DNA of 64,000 bases from Candidatus Endowatersipora endosymbiont of Watersipora subatra (GCF_964026585.1 NZ_OZ032160.1:496001-560000); one strand, 5' to 3'; shown: positions 40,639-52,564, numbered from the stretch's first letter. The notes: generated by a model from the letters alone, not told the origin. Numbers and translations are program-made.

Positions 40639-42522
40639 TTAAATGAGCAAGGTATTAAATATAGTCTGGATAATTGACTTGCAATCAAGGCCAGAAAGAG
40701 TCAGCATTTCTTCTGATGACATCTGATCTATATAAACATCAGGCATTACAAGAGGACGAACACGCAAGTTTGAATCCAAAAACCCTTGCCTAGCTAGGTA
40801 TTGTAAAACATGTGATCCAAATCCACCAGCAGATCCTTCTTCAACTGTAATCAATATTTCGTGATGATGGGCAAGCTGTGATAAAAGGTCGGTGTCTAAA
40901 GGTTTCGCAAAACGGGCATCAGCGACAGTAGTTGATAGATTATGAATTTCAAGTTCTTCTGCAGCGAGTAGGCAGTCGCCTAGGCGTGATCCTATAGACA
41001 AAATCGCAATCTTTGTGCCTTCTTTTACAATTCGTCCCTTACCGATCTCGAGGATCTGACCTTTTTTAGGGATTTCTCCTGCTCCTTCTCCACGGGGATA
41101 TCGAAAAGCAATCGGCCCCTCATCAAAAGCTGCTGCTGTCTTGACCATATTCTTAAGTTCAGCTGAATCAGATGCAGCCATAACAGTGAATCCAGGAAGG
41201 CAGCAAAGATAAGCTAGATCAAAAGAACCGGCATGCGTGGCACCATCAAAGCCAACAAATCCTGCCCTATCTATAGGAAATCGAACAGGGAGATTTTGTA
41301 TGGATACATCGTGAATCACTTGATCATAGGCTCTTTGCAAAAATGTTGAATAGATAGCGCAAAATGGTTTGTAACCCTCACTTGCCATGCCTGCTGCGAA
41401 AGTGACAGCGTGCTGTTCGGCAATCCCAACATCATAGGTTCGATCAGGAAAGTTTTCTTGAAAAATATCAACTCCTGTACCACTCGGCATAGCAGCTGTA
41501 ATTGCTATAATTTTTTTGTCTTTCCGAGCTTCCTGAACAAGAGAATGCCCAAAAACGCTAGTGTAAGAGGGTGCATTGGTTGATCTCTCTTCTTGCTTTC
41601 CAGTCGCCACATCAAATTTGGCAACAGCATGCAATTTATCATACGCTCCCTCCGCAGGAGCATATCCTTTACCTTTTTTTGTAATTACATGAATAAGAAT
41701 AGGGCGATCTTTAGCGTCTCTTACATTACGTAAGACAGGTAATAAATGATCTAAATTATGACCGTCAATCGGACCCACATAGTAGAATCCTAGTTCTTCA
41801 AACATGGTACCACCCATCCAGTACCCTCTTGCAAACTCTTCCGTTTTTCTTGCCTTTTCATAGAAAAACTTAGGCAAATAAGCAGTCAGTTGCCTTGCTG
41901 TTTCACGAATCGATAAGTAGGTTTTTCCTGATACTAGACGAGCAAGATAGGCGCTCATTGCACCTGTTGGAGGCGCAATTGACATATCATTGTCGTTAAG
42001 AATAACGATCTGGCGGGCATTCAAGTGTCCTGCATTATTCATCGCCTCATAGGCCATGCCAGCCGACATCGCACCATCACCTATAATTGAAACAACATCG
42101 CGTTCTACCCCTTCAAGTCGAGAGGCTTCAGAAATACCGAGTCCAGCAGAAATTGAGGTGGATGAATGAGCCGCTCCAAACGGATCATAAACACTTTCAG
42201 AACGTTTGGTGAATCCAGATAATCCTCCTTTTTTTCTTAAGGTAAGAATACGGTTCCGTCTACCTGTTAATATTTTGTGCGGATAACACTGATGTCCTAC
42301 ATCCCAAATAATACGGTCTTGAGGAGTTTTAAATACATAATGCAAAGCAATCGTTAATTCTACTACGCCAAGCCCAGCTCCTAGATGACCACCAGTAACA
42401 GAAACAGTATTAATCATCTCATTTCGGAGTTCTTCAGCAACTTGTTTGAGTGCTGAATCCTTCAACTGGCGTAAATCAGATGGAAGACTAATAGTATCAA
42501 GAAGTGGGGTCTTTGAAATCAC
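40639..42522 (-). CDS. dxs: 1-deoxy-D-xylulose-5-phosphate synthase
   Basis: Thiamine-dependent first step of the non-mevalonate isoprenoid pathway. The family N-terminus ([19 protein letters not shown]) begins at a GTG at 42522, giving 627 aa. An upstream TTG at 42618 would add 32 unrelated residues, and neither start has a strong ribosome-binding site. Motifs are [15 protein letters not shown], the thiamine motif [16 protein letters not shown] ending in [35 protein letters not shown] and [14 protein letters not shown]. With ispE it shows that isoprenoid synthesis is retained; the product also feeds thiamine and pyridoxal synthesis in general. Confidence 0.97.
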   Translation of the reverse strand: MISKTPLLDTISLPSDLRQLKDSALKQVAEELRNEMINTVSVTGGHLGAGLGVVELTIALHYVFKTPQDRIIWDVGHQCYPHKILTGRRNRILTLRKKGGLSGFTKRSESVYDPFGAAHSSTSISAGLGISEASRLEGVERDVVSIIGDGAMSAGMAYEAMNNAGHLNARQIVILNDNDMSIAPPTGAMSAYLARLVSGKTYLSIRETARQLTAYLPKFFYEKARKTEEFARGYWMGGTMFEELGFYYVGPIDGHNLDHLLPVLRNVRDAKDRPILIHVITKKGKGYAPAEGAYDKLHAVAKFDVATGKQEERSTNAPSYTSVFGHSLVQEARKDKKIIAITAAMPSGTGVDIFQENFPDRTYDVGIAEQHAVTFAAGMASEGYKPFCAIYSTFLQRAYDQVIHDVSIQNLPVRFPIDRAGFVGFDGATHAGSFDLAYLCCLPGFTVMAASDSAELKNMVKTAAAFDEGPIAFRYPRGEGAGEIPKKGQILEIGKGRIVKEGTKIAILSIGSRLGDCLLAAEELEIHNLSTTVADARFAKPLDTDLLSQLAHHHEILITVEEGSAGGFGSHVLQYLARQGFLDSNLRVRPLVMPDVYIDQMSSEEMLTLSGLDCKSIIQTIFNTLLI

Positions 42523-42745
42523 AGGTGTACCAACAATGAGGATGATATATTTTAAATCATTCTTTACATTGCCTTTAGTCTCATCGATTATACTGATGAC
42601 GGTGGTTAGTCTTAACAATTTCTTTCAGCAAAAAATACTATCTCATAAGGAGACTATAGAGCTCATTACAATGGAAACTATATTGGTTTTTGTAAGCAGA
42701 AAAGAACCATACTACCAAAGACATTGTTTTAGGAATCAGGAAAGA

Positions 42746-43129
42746 TTATTTACTCTTGGCAGAACGCCCTGCTGTCTTTTCAGTAATGCGAGCTGATTTT
42801 CCACGAAGGCCACGTAGATAATAAAGCTTTGCCCGGCGAACGCGACCTAAACGTAGTACTTCAATCCCTTCAACCATCGGTGAATAGAGCGGAAAAACAC
42901 GTTCGACACCTTCCCCATATGAAATTTTGCGAACGGTAAAGCTTCCATTCAGATCAAAACCTTTTCTGGCTATACATACACCTTGATAAGCTTGAATTCG
43001 TGCACGAGTGCCTTCTGTTACACGAACCAGAACACGAAGAGTATCGCCTGGAGAGAAATCCGGTAATCTTCGCTTCGTTTCAATGTTTTGAGACTGCTCC
43101 TTTTCAAGTTGCTCAATGATATTAGCCAT
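42746..43129 (-). CDS. rplS: 50S ribosomal protein L19
   Basis: Ribosomal protein at the subunit interface. The 127-aa product has [64 protein letters not shown] and [18 protein letters not shown], all canonical, with the short alphaproteobacterial basic tail. It usually ends an rpsP-rimM-trmD-rplS operon, but none of these genes precedes it; the gene upstream on this strand is the CDGSH protein after a 204-bp gap. It must therefore have its own promoter. Confidence 0.98.
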   Translation of the reverse strand: MANIIEQLEKEQSQNIETKRRLPDFSPGDTLRVLVRVTEGTRARIQAYQGVCIARKGFDLNGSFTVRKISYGEGVERVFPLYSPMVEGIEVLRLGRVRRAKLYYLRGLRGKSARITEKTAGRSAKSK

Positions 43130-43333
43130 AATTAAAACCTCTTTATAAAAGGATTTCAGCTAGTTAGAAAAATTATAACCTTAATAAGGCTGAAGAAGTG
43201 ACCTATCTTTACAAATCTTCCTAACTATAATCAAAAATGATTTCCTAGAATCAAGCTAGTCCATCATGATAAATTAAAAATGATCAGAATACAATGATTT
43301 GTGCGATTTAATGTATTATGAAAACCATCTCTT

Positions 43334-44407
43334 TTACCCTTTCCTCTCTTTGTGGCTACCGTCACAATAAGGTTTATTTTTTGAGATTCCACAGCGGCAA
43401 AGAACGAATTTTTTAGAACAGGCACCTTGGATAGAAGATGAAGATACAAGCGGGATACGCACAACACGATAAGGACCATCTTTATCGATACTGATTCCTT
43501 TTTCCTTACTTATTTCATGTCGAGGCGCCTCAGTGTCTAATCTATATGATAAAGCACCCGATGGACAGGTCATGATGATAAAAATAATCTTATCCCTTGA
43601 AGCATTGTCGGGGATAATCCAAGGCGTTCTTGATGTATCAAAGACTGGTTTGAGGTGTTTTGTACATTCTCCAGCATGAGAGCAGAGCAAACGGTTATAA
43701 TAGACTGTTATATTTCGACCTTTGTATTCCTGAAAAGAACCAGATGTATATTCGTTCAAACATCGACTGTCAAAACCAATGTCATTATGAGATCCATCAC
43801 AGTAAGGCTGGTTTTTAGATGCACCACACCTGCACAAGGCCATGATCGGCTTCGTATCGAGAGGAATTCCATCTTCATTTATTAATCGACTGACCCCTTT
43901 TACAATGAGAGGACCACCATCTCTTTCTTCAATGCTAGATCCATTTGATACACTCTTCTTAGCATGAGCCTTCTCAGGAATCCGTCCCGTGAGGATCAAT
44001 CCATCACGGATATTCAAGCCCATCATGACGAGATTTGTTAATCCAGCTATGAGTTCCAATCCTTGTACTAAATAAAATTTAGTGTCAAAGGAGCCTGAGG
44101 AGGCTTTGTATTCGAGATAAAAAGCAGCAGGGACCAAAATTAGGAGACCATTTGCTCCAATGAATGGCATCCTTCTCTTTTTTGTTATAACTTTCGAGTC
44201 AATACGATTGGCCCCTAACCGAATCCCTGACCCGCCCGCAATGATCATAGTTGCGCTCAGGAAAAAAATTCCTTTTAGAATGTTAGATTTGACTAATACA
44301 ATATCTTCATAAGAACCAAATAGCTCAGAATAGACTGTTGATAAAAAAAATATTAGCACAATCAAGAAGCCAATGCATCCGGCAATGGAATGGATTTTTG
44401 TTTTCAT
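43334..44407 (-). CDS. Four-helix membrane protein with CDGSH, Fer4_19-like and CDGSH iron-sulfur modules
   Basis: The 357-aa protein appears to combine four membrane helices (about residues 6-24, 42-62, 83-98 and 112-132) with a cytoplasmic or periplasmic iron-sulfur part. The latter has two complete CDGSH motifs, CRCGASKNQPYCDGSH at 192-207 and CRCGISKNKPYCDGSH at 337-352. Each should bind a [2Fe-2S] cluster through three Cys and one His. Between them a Fer4_19 (DUF1271)-like segment has cysteines in LLCSHAGEC (242, 248) and TCPSGAL (281). CDGSH-Fer4_19-CDGSH proteins are known, but I do not recognise the membrane domain. The start overlaps the cytochrome b561 stop by 4 bp (ATGA), indicating translational coupling. 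Function is inferred as electron transfer only. Confidence 0.85.
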   Translation of the reverse strand: MKTKIHSIAGCIGFLIVLIFFLSTVYSELFGSYEDIVLVKSNILKGIFFLSATMIIAGGSGIRLGANRIDSKVITKKRRMPFIGANGLLILVPAAFYLEYKASSGSFDTKFYLVQGLELIAGLTNLVMMGLNIRDGLILTGRIPEKAHAKKSVSNGSSIEERDGGPLIVKGVSRLINEDGIPLDTKPIMALCRCGASKNQPYCDGSHNDIGFDSRCLNEYTSGSFQEYKGRNITVYYNRLLCSHAGECTKHLKPVFDTSRTPWIIPDNASRDKIIFIIMTCPSGALSYRLDTEAPRHEISKEKGISIDKDGPYRVVRIPLVSSSSIQGACSKKFVLCRCGISKNKPYCDGSHKERKG

Positions 44408-44958
44408 TTTCTACCCTTACTATCAAACCACATCCGGCGTAGTGTATCATCGTCTTTTATAAAATGATGATATATAGCTCCGCTAGCGTGGAACAGGAGT
44501 AAGGCCATCATTAGCTTTGCACCAAATGCATGAGGAGATCGTGGAAAATAAAGAGTAAAATCTGGCAAAGCATCTTCTAAATTCCCGAAAATTAAAAACT
44601 GGACTCCTGCTCCTGACAAAGAGAACATTCTGAGGCCAGTTATTATCATACCCAAAATGATAATATAGAATAAGAAATGAACGATTCTGGCAGATAATTT
44701 TTGCCACGTTGGATAAGATTCTAGGAAATCGGGTTTTTTATCAAAATGGAACCACCAAACTATACGGCTAAATGTCACAATGAGAGTTGCAATGCCCATT
44801 AAAAAATGTAATCTTAGAATATCATTTTTCATCAACGGATTACTGATTTGTCCTAATGAAAAACCTGATCCTAGAAGAGAGATGATAAGCACCGTTGACA
44901 ACCAATGAATTGTAAGAGCTACAATGCAATAATGTGAGTTATCACTTCGATTGATCAT
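44404..44958 (-). CDS. Cytochrome b561 (CybB type)
   Basis: Diheme inner-membrane cytochrome that passes electrons, often to quinone or oxygen species. The 184-aa protein has four helices, with histidines suited for heme ligation in IVALTIHWLSTVLI (His18), RLHFLMGIATLIV (helix 2), and KLMMALLLFHASGAIYHHF (helix 4). WWFHFDKKPDF and PRSPHAFGAKLM are also typical of bacterial cytochrome b561. It is the middle gene of a three-gene operon, 9 bp after the EF-hand gene and overlapping the CDGSH gene. The partner substrate is unknown. Confidence 0.9.
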   Translation of the reverse strand: MINRSDNSHYCIVALTIHWLSTVLIISLLGSGFSLGQISNPLMKNDILRLHFLMGIATLIVTFSRIVWWFHFDKKPDFLESYPTWQKLSARIVHFLFYIIILGMIITGLRMFSLSGAGVQFLIFGNLEDALPDFTLYFPRSPHAFGAKLMMALLLFHASGAIYHHFIKDDDTLRRMWFDSKGRK

Positions 44959-44967
44959 TTTTTATTC

Positions 44968-45723
44968 CTAACGTATAATTTTATATAATGAAGCATGAGT
45001 ATTGAGTCCGTCAACTGATTTGATTGTACTTGATTTATTCATTGCGATGGTAGCTTTATCGAAAGAATCAATGGTGTCCCATTTACTAATATTAACAAGA
45101 GGAAATTTTGCATTGGAGGAAAGGGCTTGATGGAGTTCACTGGAAATATAACCTGGTTGGCTCCGCAAAAATTTAGCAGTATTTTCCCAATATTTTATAG
45201 ATTCCTCTTCTTTTCCAGCAGGAACTGAGAAAAAAGTAACAAGTATTGCTGAATTAGATTTTTTAGCAATCGCTTTGTTCATTACTGCCATTATCTGTAC
45301 GTGAGTAGAAAAATTCTTGAAATCCATGGGTTCGTTTGATGAGATGTAGGATTGTGATAATTTTTGCTCTTGTAAGGAGAGACTAGTGTCTCCATTTAGG
45401 TCCCAACTCTTGAAGAGTTGAATAAGAGATGTTCGATATTGAGCCTCTTTGTTCCGTTCTTTTGCAATTCCCTTCCATCCTACATCCCAAGACATAAACT
45501 CTGATAGAGTTATTTCCTCGTCATCGTTGCTATCCATAGATAGCATTACTAAATTCCTAAAATGCTCAACTTCGCGGTTAGAGACTAAACCATCTTCATT
45601 AGCATCAACAGAATGGAAAATAGTCAAATTGAGATTCTCTAATTCCTTGTCCCAAGCTAAGGCCGAAGCAAAATTTGAAGTCCAGAAAAACAAAACTGCG
45701 CTTATTAATCCCCACCTTTTCAT
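44968..45723 (-). CDS. Exported EF-hand protein with C-terminal ABM (antibiotic biosynthesis monooxygenase-like) domain
   Basis: A 251-aa protein. The first 23 residues look like a signal peptide (KRWGLISAVLFFWTSNFASALA). Three EF-hand loops follow: DANEDGLVSNRE (40-51), DSNDDEEITLSE (64-75) and DLNGDTSLSLQE (108-119), the first and third with near-canonical ligands. Residues 158-245 match the ABM fold pattern: VTFFSVPAGKEEESIKYWEN, LRSQPGYISSELHQA and FPLVNISKWDTIDSF. The combination of calcium loops and an ABM domain in one exported chain is unusual, and I cannot name its function. It is the first gene of the operon with cytochrome b561 and the CDGSH protein. Confidence 0.8.
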   Translation of the reverse strand: MKRWGLISAVLFFWTSNFASALAWDKELENLNLTIFHSVDANEDGLVSNREVEHFRNLVMLSMDSNDDEEITLSEFMSWDVGWKGIAKERNKEAQYRTSLIQLFKSWDLNGDTSLSLQEQKLSQSYISSNEPMDFKNFSTHVQIMAVMNKAIAKKSNSAILVTFFSVPAGKEEESIKYWENTAKFLRSQPGYISSELHQALSSNAKFPLVNISKWDTIDSFDKATIAMNKSSTIKSVDGLNTHASLYKIIR

Positions 45724-46641
45724 CTTTATATATACTCCCTTTGATACTTATTAGATCTTTAATTAGAATTCGTAAATTGAAGGATTTCTAATATGAGAAC
45801 TGGACTTTCTTTAACCAAGACATATAATTTTATCTCTTCACACATTTTTGTCTAAAGAAAAAAATAAGTATATTAAATTTGTTAAGCGTCCACGGATGTT
45901 CTACAAGGAAAGGAACTCTAAGCAATCAAAGAATTCCTAGATATTTAGATCCAATCTGGCAGTCTAATGATAATCCTTTTGTCAAGAGAGACATTTTCCT
46001 TTACTAGAAAGCATACAAGTTAGCGTCTATTCGATATGATAAATCTGATCAAGAGATAGAGCCCTAGCCCTGCACGGAGTAGGTCTTAAACCCTCAAAAT
46101 AGGAATAGGATTCAAAACCTGAAATTATACCTAGAGGCTGAAAAAAGGTCAACCGCTAAAGATTCGAAATACTTAAGAGAGCTTATTTGATTAAGTAAAA
46201 ACGAGAACCTAGCGTCAATGATAGGAACCTTTATATTTGTTTCTCTTAAAAAAGAGGATCGTTGAAAACTTTAAACGAAAGGGTTAAAAGTCTTTAAATA
46301 AAGCCGTTTATTCATTTTTTTCTATTGTGGAAAAACTCTTTAAGAGAAGGTTATATTAACTTTTAAACTGCTAAAGCGCGTTGACGTAAGAGATCTCCTG
46401 ATTCATTCTTCCGTTCTGAATGGCAAACTTTTAATCAGCATAAGACTGAAGACTGTCATTTAAAAATCACCTACCGTCGTTCGGTCATTTATTTTCTAGT
46501 CTCTATTTTTCAGTAGGAACCTTAAGAGAACAATGAGTCAAATCAAACAAAAGAATCAAGGCAGAAGAGCAAACTGCACCAACAGCAAGAGAGAGAGCAT
46601 TAAATCAAACTCTCTTATCCAAACAAGGGATGATAAAAAAA
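45724..46641. promoter_or_regulatory. 918-bp gene-free region upstream of nrdJ with clustered TTAAGAGA motifs
   Basis: No open frame resembles a known protein on either strand. The octamer TTAAGAGA occurs at 46173-46180, 46340-46347 and 46522-46529 on the plus strand and at 46242-46249 on the minus strand, with near matches at 46386 and 46611. An AAGAGAG/CTCTCTT hairpin (46587-46593 with 46610-46616) lies just before the nrdJ ribosome-binding site. A 39-codon frame starting at 46533 overlaps the nrdJ start and is probably chance. I found no cobalamin-riboswitch B12 box. Confidence 0.45.
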
Positions 46642-49600
46642 ATGCGGATTGAGCGTTGCTACACAGAATCAGGACTTTCTCCCTTCGAAAACGTACCCTT
46701 TCGCTTGGCAAAGAGCGAAATCAAAAATCTGGATGGTTCTGTTGTATTTTGCCTTAAAGAGATTTGGGTTCCAGAGCAGTTCAGTCAGGTAGCAAGTGAT
46801 ATCATAGCCCAAAAATATTTTCGGAAAGCGGGTGTTCCTGCGGTCCTGAAAAGAGTTGAAGAGAACGGTGTACCATCATGGCTTTGGCGATCTGTTGAAA
46901 ACAAGGAAGAGCTTAAAAAATTGCCAAAGGCAAAGCGTTATGTCTCAGAAACCGATGCTAAGCAAGTGTTTCATCGATTGTCAGGTACATGGACCTACTG
47001 GGGCTGGAAGGGAGGATATTTTGATAGCGAAAATGATGCTAGAGCTTTTTATGATGAATTATGCTATATGCTGGCCACGCAAAAAGTTGCTCCTAATTCT
47101 CCACAATGGTTCAATACAGGTCTATACTGGGCTTATGGAATTAATGGACCCGCTCAGGGTCACTACTATGTAGATTATCAATCTGGTGAGTTAACTAAGT
47201 CTCAATCATCATACGAACATCCCCAACCCCATGCTTGTTTTATACAATCCGTTAGTGATGATTTGGTTGGCGATGGAGGCATTATGGATCTTTGGGTCCG
47301 TGAAGCACGTTTATTTAAGTACGGATCCGGTACCGGTTCTAATTTCTCACATATCCGTGGAGAAAACGAGCCTCTTTCTGGTGGAGGGCAGTCATCTGGT
47401 TTAATGTCTTTTCTGAAGATCGGTGACCGTGCAGCAGGTTCGATCAAATCTGGAGGAACGACTCGTCGTGCAGCAAAGATGGTTGTCATTGATATCGATC
47501 ATCCCGATGTAGAAAGTTACATAGGCTGGAAAGTACGTGAAGAACAGAAAGTGGCTGCTATTGTCACAGGTTCCAAAATTATTTCTTATCATATGAAAAC
47601 TATCATGAAGGCCTGCTTGACCTGCAAAGGTGATGATGATCAGTGCTTTACCCCTAATCATAATCCTGAGTTGAAAATGGCAATCTATGCAGCAAAAAAA
47701 TCTGCTGTTCCTGAAAACTATATTTCTCGGGTCATTCAGCTTGCCAAACAGGGATTCACTAAGTTTGAATTCCCTGTTTACAATATTGATTGGGATTCGG
47801 AAGCTTATCTAACAGTTTCTGGACAGAATTCTAATAATTCAGTCTCCCTCAAAGATGATTTTCTTAGAGCTGTTGAAAATGATAGAAATTGGAACCTTAT
47901 TGCGAGAAAGGATGGCTCGGTGACCAAAACTGTCCGAGCCCGTGATTTATGGGAACAAATCGCAGCGGCAGCATGGCAGTCAGCCGATCCTGGACTACAT
48001 TACAATACGACGATTAATGATTGGCATACATGCCCTGCTGATGGTCCGATTCGGTCATCTAACCCTTGCTCAGAATATATGTTTCTTGATAATACAGCAT
48101 GTAACCTTGCCTCACTAAATTTGATCCAATTTCAGCGGAATGATCACACTTTCGATGTCGAATCCTTCGAACATGCCTGCCGTATGTGGATGATAGTACT
48201 CGAAATCTCTATTATGATGGCGCAATTTCCATCAAAAGAGATTGCACAACGTTCTTATAATTACCGCACCACTGGTCTTGGTTTTGCTAACATTGGAGGC
48301 TTTTTGATGTCAGCAGGGATTCCGTATGATTCGAATGAAGGCCGCGCAATTTGTAGTGCAATTGCTGCTATCATGACTGGAATTTGCTATACTACGTCCG
48401 CTGAAATAGCTAAGGAACAGGGTCCCTTCTCTCAATATTTACCTAATGCAAAACATATGTCCCGTGTTATGCGTAACCATCAACGTGCTGCTCATGGGAT
48501 AGAAGATGGCTATGAAGGTCTTTCAGTGAAACCTATGCCCCTTGATCATGAACATATTTCTGATACTCGACTTTCTCAACATGCCAAATCAGCATGGGAT
48601 AAAGCTGTTGAACTTGGGAGTCTCTATGGTTACCGCAATGCTCAGACGACTGTTATTGCACCTACCGGTACGATCGGTCTTTTAATGGATTGCGATACAA
48701 CCGGGATCGAACCTGATTTTTCATTAGTGAAATTTAAAAAGCTTGCTGGTGGTGGCTATTTTAAAATTATAAATCGTACTGTACCGAAAGCTCTTGCCAA
48801 TCTTGGTTATGACAGTGATACAATTAAAGATATTATTACCTATGCCTTAGGCAAAGGAACACTAAAAGATTCTCGATCTATCTCTCATAGTGCACTAGAA
48901 GAAAAAGGGTTTAGCAAGCAACAGATAGATACCGTAGAATCTTACCTATCTCAAGCTTTTGATCTCAAATTTGCGATCAATAAATTTTCTCTTGGGGAAG
49001 GTTTTTGTAAAGAGAAACTAGGTTTTTCAGATAAACAACTCAATGATGTTAACTTTGATATCTTAGATGCCATCGGCTTCACGAAAGAAGAAATTCAAGC
49101 TGCTAATGTTCACTGTTGTGGCTCGATGACTCTGGAAGGCGCTCCTGGGTTACATAAAAAACATCTACCTATCTTTGACTGTGCAAATCCTTGTGGTCGT
49201 ATTGGCAAACGCCATTTATCCACCGAAAGCCACATCTTTATGATGGCATCTGTTCAACCTTTCATCTCTGGTGCTATTTCCAAGACAATAAATATACCAA
49301 ACAATGCGGTTATTAAAGATTGTATGGCCGCGTATATGTTATCTTGGAAACTGGGACTGAAAGCAAATGCCCTGTACCGAGATGGTTCAAAACTCTCACA
49401 ACCTCTGAATTCTTCATTGATTGAAGAAGAAGGAAATGAGGAGGAGAGTCTTGATGATTTTATTGAATCCCCAACTGTAGCCCGTACCACACAACTTACG
49501 GAAAAGATCTCTGGAAAAGTTATCGAGCGGATTGTTGAAATAAAAATGAGAGAAAAATTGCCAAATCGCCGCAAGGGTTATACACAAAAGGCAGTTGTTG

Positions 49601-50364
49601 GTGGTCATAAAGTTTATTTACGAACAGGTGAATTTGATGATGGTCGCATAGGTGAAATATTTATTGATATGCACAAGGAAGGTGCTGCATTCCGTGCTAT
49701 GATGAATAATTTTGCTATTGCGATATCACTCGGTCTACAATATGGAGTCCCATTAGAGGAATATGTAGAGGCTTTTACCTTCACGAAATTCGAACCCTCT
49801 GGTCTCGTGAAAGGGAATGATGCTATTAAAAATGCAACCTCTATTCTTGATTACACATTCCGTGAGCTTGCTATTTCTTACCTTGGTCGTCATGATCTTG
49901 GTCATGTCGATACGTCCAACTTTGCTTCTACTGCTCTTGGCAAAGGAATGCAAGAAGGAAAGACCGAAGCAGTTTCTCATGGTCTTACCCGTGGCCATAA
50001 ACTCTCTGTTATCTCTAGTAAAACCAATGAGGTTGATTCAGAGAGCTCAGTCCATACAAAAAGTGAAGAGGTTTTTTATGAGAACTCGGCATTAAGTGGT
50101 AGCTTTTTCTCTACAATGTCGGCTAATGTAGAAGCACAGATACCGAACACGCGAATTCAAGAAAATATTAACTCTTTCAAGCGTAAGGATAGTTCTTCTT
50201 CAGAAGAAAGAAGCCTCAAATTGTCTAGAAGAGAAAGACGTGTCATTGCTAAAATGCAAGGATATGAAGGAGAGAGTTGTCCTGAATGTCAAGATTTTAC
50301 AATGGTTCGCAACGGGACATGTCTTAAATGTGAGACTTGCGGATCGACCACAGGGTGTAGCTAG
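46642..50364 (+). CDS. nrdJ: Adenosylcobalamin-dependent (class II) ribonucleotide reductase
   Basis: Reduces ribonucleotides to deoxyribonucleotides using adenosylcobalamin, with no need for oxygen or a metal radical subunit. The protein is 1240 aa, the long alphaproteobacterial form. It begins [20 protein letters not shown] and has [24 protein letters not shown] and [22 protein letters not shown]. The C-terminus is a zinc-ribbon-like cysteine cluster (SCPECQDF...[14 protein letters not shown]) that also shuttles electrons. The ATG at 46642 matches the family start and has AAGGG at a proper distance; the ATG at 46630 lies on top of that site. The gene is preceded by a long gene-free leader. 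Confidence 0.97.
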   Translation: MRIERCYTESGLSPFENVPFRLAKSEIKNLDGSVVFCLKEIWVPEQFSQVASDIIAQKYFRKAGVPAVLKRVEENGVPSWLWRSVENKEELKKLPKAKRYVSETDAKQVFHRLSGTWTYWGWKGGYFDSENDARAFYDELCYMLATQKVAPNSPQWFNTGLYWAYGINGPAQGHYYVDYQSGELTKSQSSYEHPQPHACFIQSVSDDLVGDGGIMDLWVREARLFKYGSGTGSNFSHIRGENEPLSGGGQSSGLMSFLKIGDRAAGSIKSGGTTRRAAKMVVIDIDHPDVESYIGWKVREEQKVAAIVTGSKIISYHMKTIMKACLTCKGDDDQCFTPNHNPELKMAIYAAKKSAVPENYISRVIQLAKQGFTKFEFPVYNIDWDSEAYLTVSGQNSNNSVSLKDDFLRAVENDRNWNLIARKDGSVTKTVRARDLWEQIAAAAWQSADPGLHYNTTINDWHTCPADGPIRSSNPCSEYMFLDNTACNLASLNLIQFQRNDHTFDVESFEHACRMWMIVLEISIMMAQFPSKEIAQRSYNYRTTGLGFANIGGFLMSAGIPYDSNEGRAICSAIAAIMTGICYTTSAEIAKEQGPFSQYLPNAKHMSRVMRNHQRAAHGIEDGYEGLSVKPMPLDHEHISDTRLSQHAKSAWDKAVELGSLYGYRNAQTTVIAPTGTIGLLMDCDTTGIEPDFSLVKFKKLAGGGYFKIINRTVPKALANLGYDSDTIKDIITYALGKGTLKDSRSISHSALEEKGFSKQQIDTVESYLSQAFDLKFAINKFSLGEGFCKEKLGFSDKQLNDVNFDILDAIGFTKEEIQAANVHCCGSMTLEGAPGLHKKHLPIFDCANPCGRIGKRHLSTESHIFMMASVQPFISGAISKTINIPNNAVIKDCMAAYMLSWKLGLKANALYRDGSKLSQPLNSSLIEEEGNEEESLDDFIESPTVARTTQLTEKISGKVIERIVEIKMREKLPNRRKGYTQKAVVGGHKVYLRTGEFDDGRIGEIFIDMHKEGAAFRAMMNNFAIAISLGLQYGVPLEEYVEAFTFTKFEPSGLVKGNDAIKNATSILDYTFRELAISYLGRHDLGHVDTSNFASTALGKGMQEGKTEAVSHGLTRGHKLSVISSKTNEVDSESSVHTKSEEVFYENSALSGSFFSTMSANVEAQIPNTRIQENINSFKRKDSSSSEERSLKLSRRERRVIAKMQGYEGESCPECQDFTMVRNGTCLKCETCGSTTGCS

Positions 50365-50586
50365 AAAGTATTCTCTCCAATGTTTATCGGATCAACAAAA
50401 AAGTTGTTTCTGAAAGCATTAATGATAATTAATTTGGACATTAAAACAGTGATAAAAAAGTTTTTTTTCAGTTGACGGTTTCATCTTTAAATCTCTTCTT
50501 TTCTATTTTTATGCATTTTCCTTGCAGTTTCTTTCTCTTACCTATATCTGAGAGCATATAGCTGACCAACGATAAAGTCTTAGAAT

Positions 50587-50907
50587 ATGGTGAAGATCTC
50601 CTATATTGTGCATGATGGAACACGTTTTGAAGTTAAGGCGGAGAATGGATCCACCGTTATGGAAAACGCAATCAGAAATGCAGTTCCAGGTGTTGAAGCA
50701 GAATGTGGGGGTGCATGTGCATGTGCAACTTGCCATGTTTACATAGAGGAGAAATGGATAGAAAAGATTGGTCAAGCTGATCCTATGGAAGAAGATATGC
50801 TTGACTTCGCTTATGCTGTTCAGCGATCATCACGTCTATCGTGTCAAATCAAAGTAACAGATGAGATGGACGGTTTAGTTGTTCATGTTCCTGAGCGTCA
50901 AGCTTAA
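50587..50907 (+). CDS. Adrenodoxin-type [2Fe-2S] ferredoxin
   Basis: Small electron carrier of 106 aa. The cluster ligands follow the adrenodoxin spacing: Cys40, Cys46 and Cys49 in [14 protein letters not shown] and Cys86 in RLSCQIKV. The C-terminal [12 protein letters not shown] is typical of the ISC-type/Rhodospirillaceae group. It lies 222 bp downstream of nrdJ and 55 bp upstream of a ferredoxin-NADP reductase on the same strand, suggesting that the two form an electron-transfer pair. Candidate clients are Fe-S assembly or cytochrome P450-like enzymes, none of which is in the window. Confidence 0.95.
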   Translation: MVKISYIVHDGTRFEVKAENGSTVMENAIRNAVPGVEAECGGACACATCHVYIEEKWIEKIGQADPMEEDMLDFAYAVQRSSRLSCQIKVTDEMDGLVVHVPERQA

Positions 50908-50953
50908 ATACTTGACTTGAAAAAAGTGAAGACCATTCTTATTCAAAGAATAG

Positions 50954-52015
<1,062 letters not shown>

Positions 52016-52040
52016 TCAGAATTTTCCTTGATCAAGTCTC

Positions 52041-52511
52041 TTAATCTTGTCTTGATAAAGACGTTTTTTTTATCCAATTTCTTCCATTCTGTTGCCAATA
52101 GATCAATTCATGATTTTGACATTTTAAGGCCTTCCATTGAATATGTGCGCCTGAAACGGCTTCTAAGTCACTGCCTTCAAACATAAAAACACAACGCTCA
52201 TAGTTTCTCATATCAGGTGGCTCTGCATTATCAATCAGGAATCGAATGTGGGCGTTGTTTAAATTATCATCTTTAATTGTCAACCATATAGGATGGAAAG
52301 TGGCTTCTTCAACCATTGATCCTTCTGCCGCGTGAGGTAAAAAACTTTCATCGCTAAAAGTCCAAAGGTATGTATCTAAAGCATCAAGACGGGAACGAGT
52401 CTTGCACTGAATAGCAACACGCCAGTCGCGCTCCAGACTGCGTTCTAAAAGTCTATGTAAGACCTTACCCAAAGATTGATTATTTAAATGGTAAAACAGA
52501 ATTTGGGTCAC
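52041..52511 (-). CDS. holC: DNA polymerase III chi subunit
   Basis: Chi links the clamp loader to single-strand binding protein. The 156-aa protein begins MTQILFYHLNNQSLGKVLHRLLE, with the family's VAIQCKTRSRLDALDTYLWTFSDESFLPHA and the terminal IYWQQNGRNWIKK. The location directly downstream of pepA on the same strand (54-bp gap) is conserved in alphaproteobacteria and supports the call. Confidence 0.92.
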   Translation of the reverse strand: MTQILFYHLNNQSLGKVLHRLLERSLERDWRVAIQCKTRSRLDALDTYLWTFSDESFLPHAAEGSMVEEATFHPIWLTIKDDNLNNAHIRFLIDNAEPPDMRNYERCVFMFEGSDLEAVSGAHIQWKALKCQNHELIYWQQNGRNWIKKTSLSRQD

Positions 52512-52564
52512 AAGACTTCAAAAATTGAAAATGAGCTTCTCATCATCCTTAGTTCGTTCTCATT

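Noticed and set aside
43264-43479. 71-aa minus-strand frame overlapping the CDGSH gene end
   Set aside because: Shifted reading of the CDGSH coding sequence; lacks the cysteine motifs.
46000-46640. Cobalamin riboswitch in front of nrdJ
   Set aside because: No B12-box-like sequence could be seen; covariance search would be needed to be certain.
46533-46652. 39-codon frame ([12 protein letters not shown]...) upstream of and overlapping the nrdJ start
   Set aside because: Basic and low in information with no homologue in mind; probably chance, though a leader peptide cannot be excluded.
50391-50412. Short CAAC/GTTG hairpin after nrdJ
   Set aside because: Four-bp stem with A-rich loop and only TTTCT after it; too weak to call a terminator.
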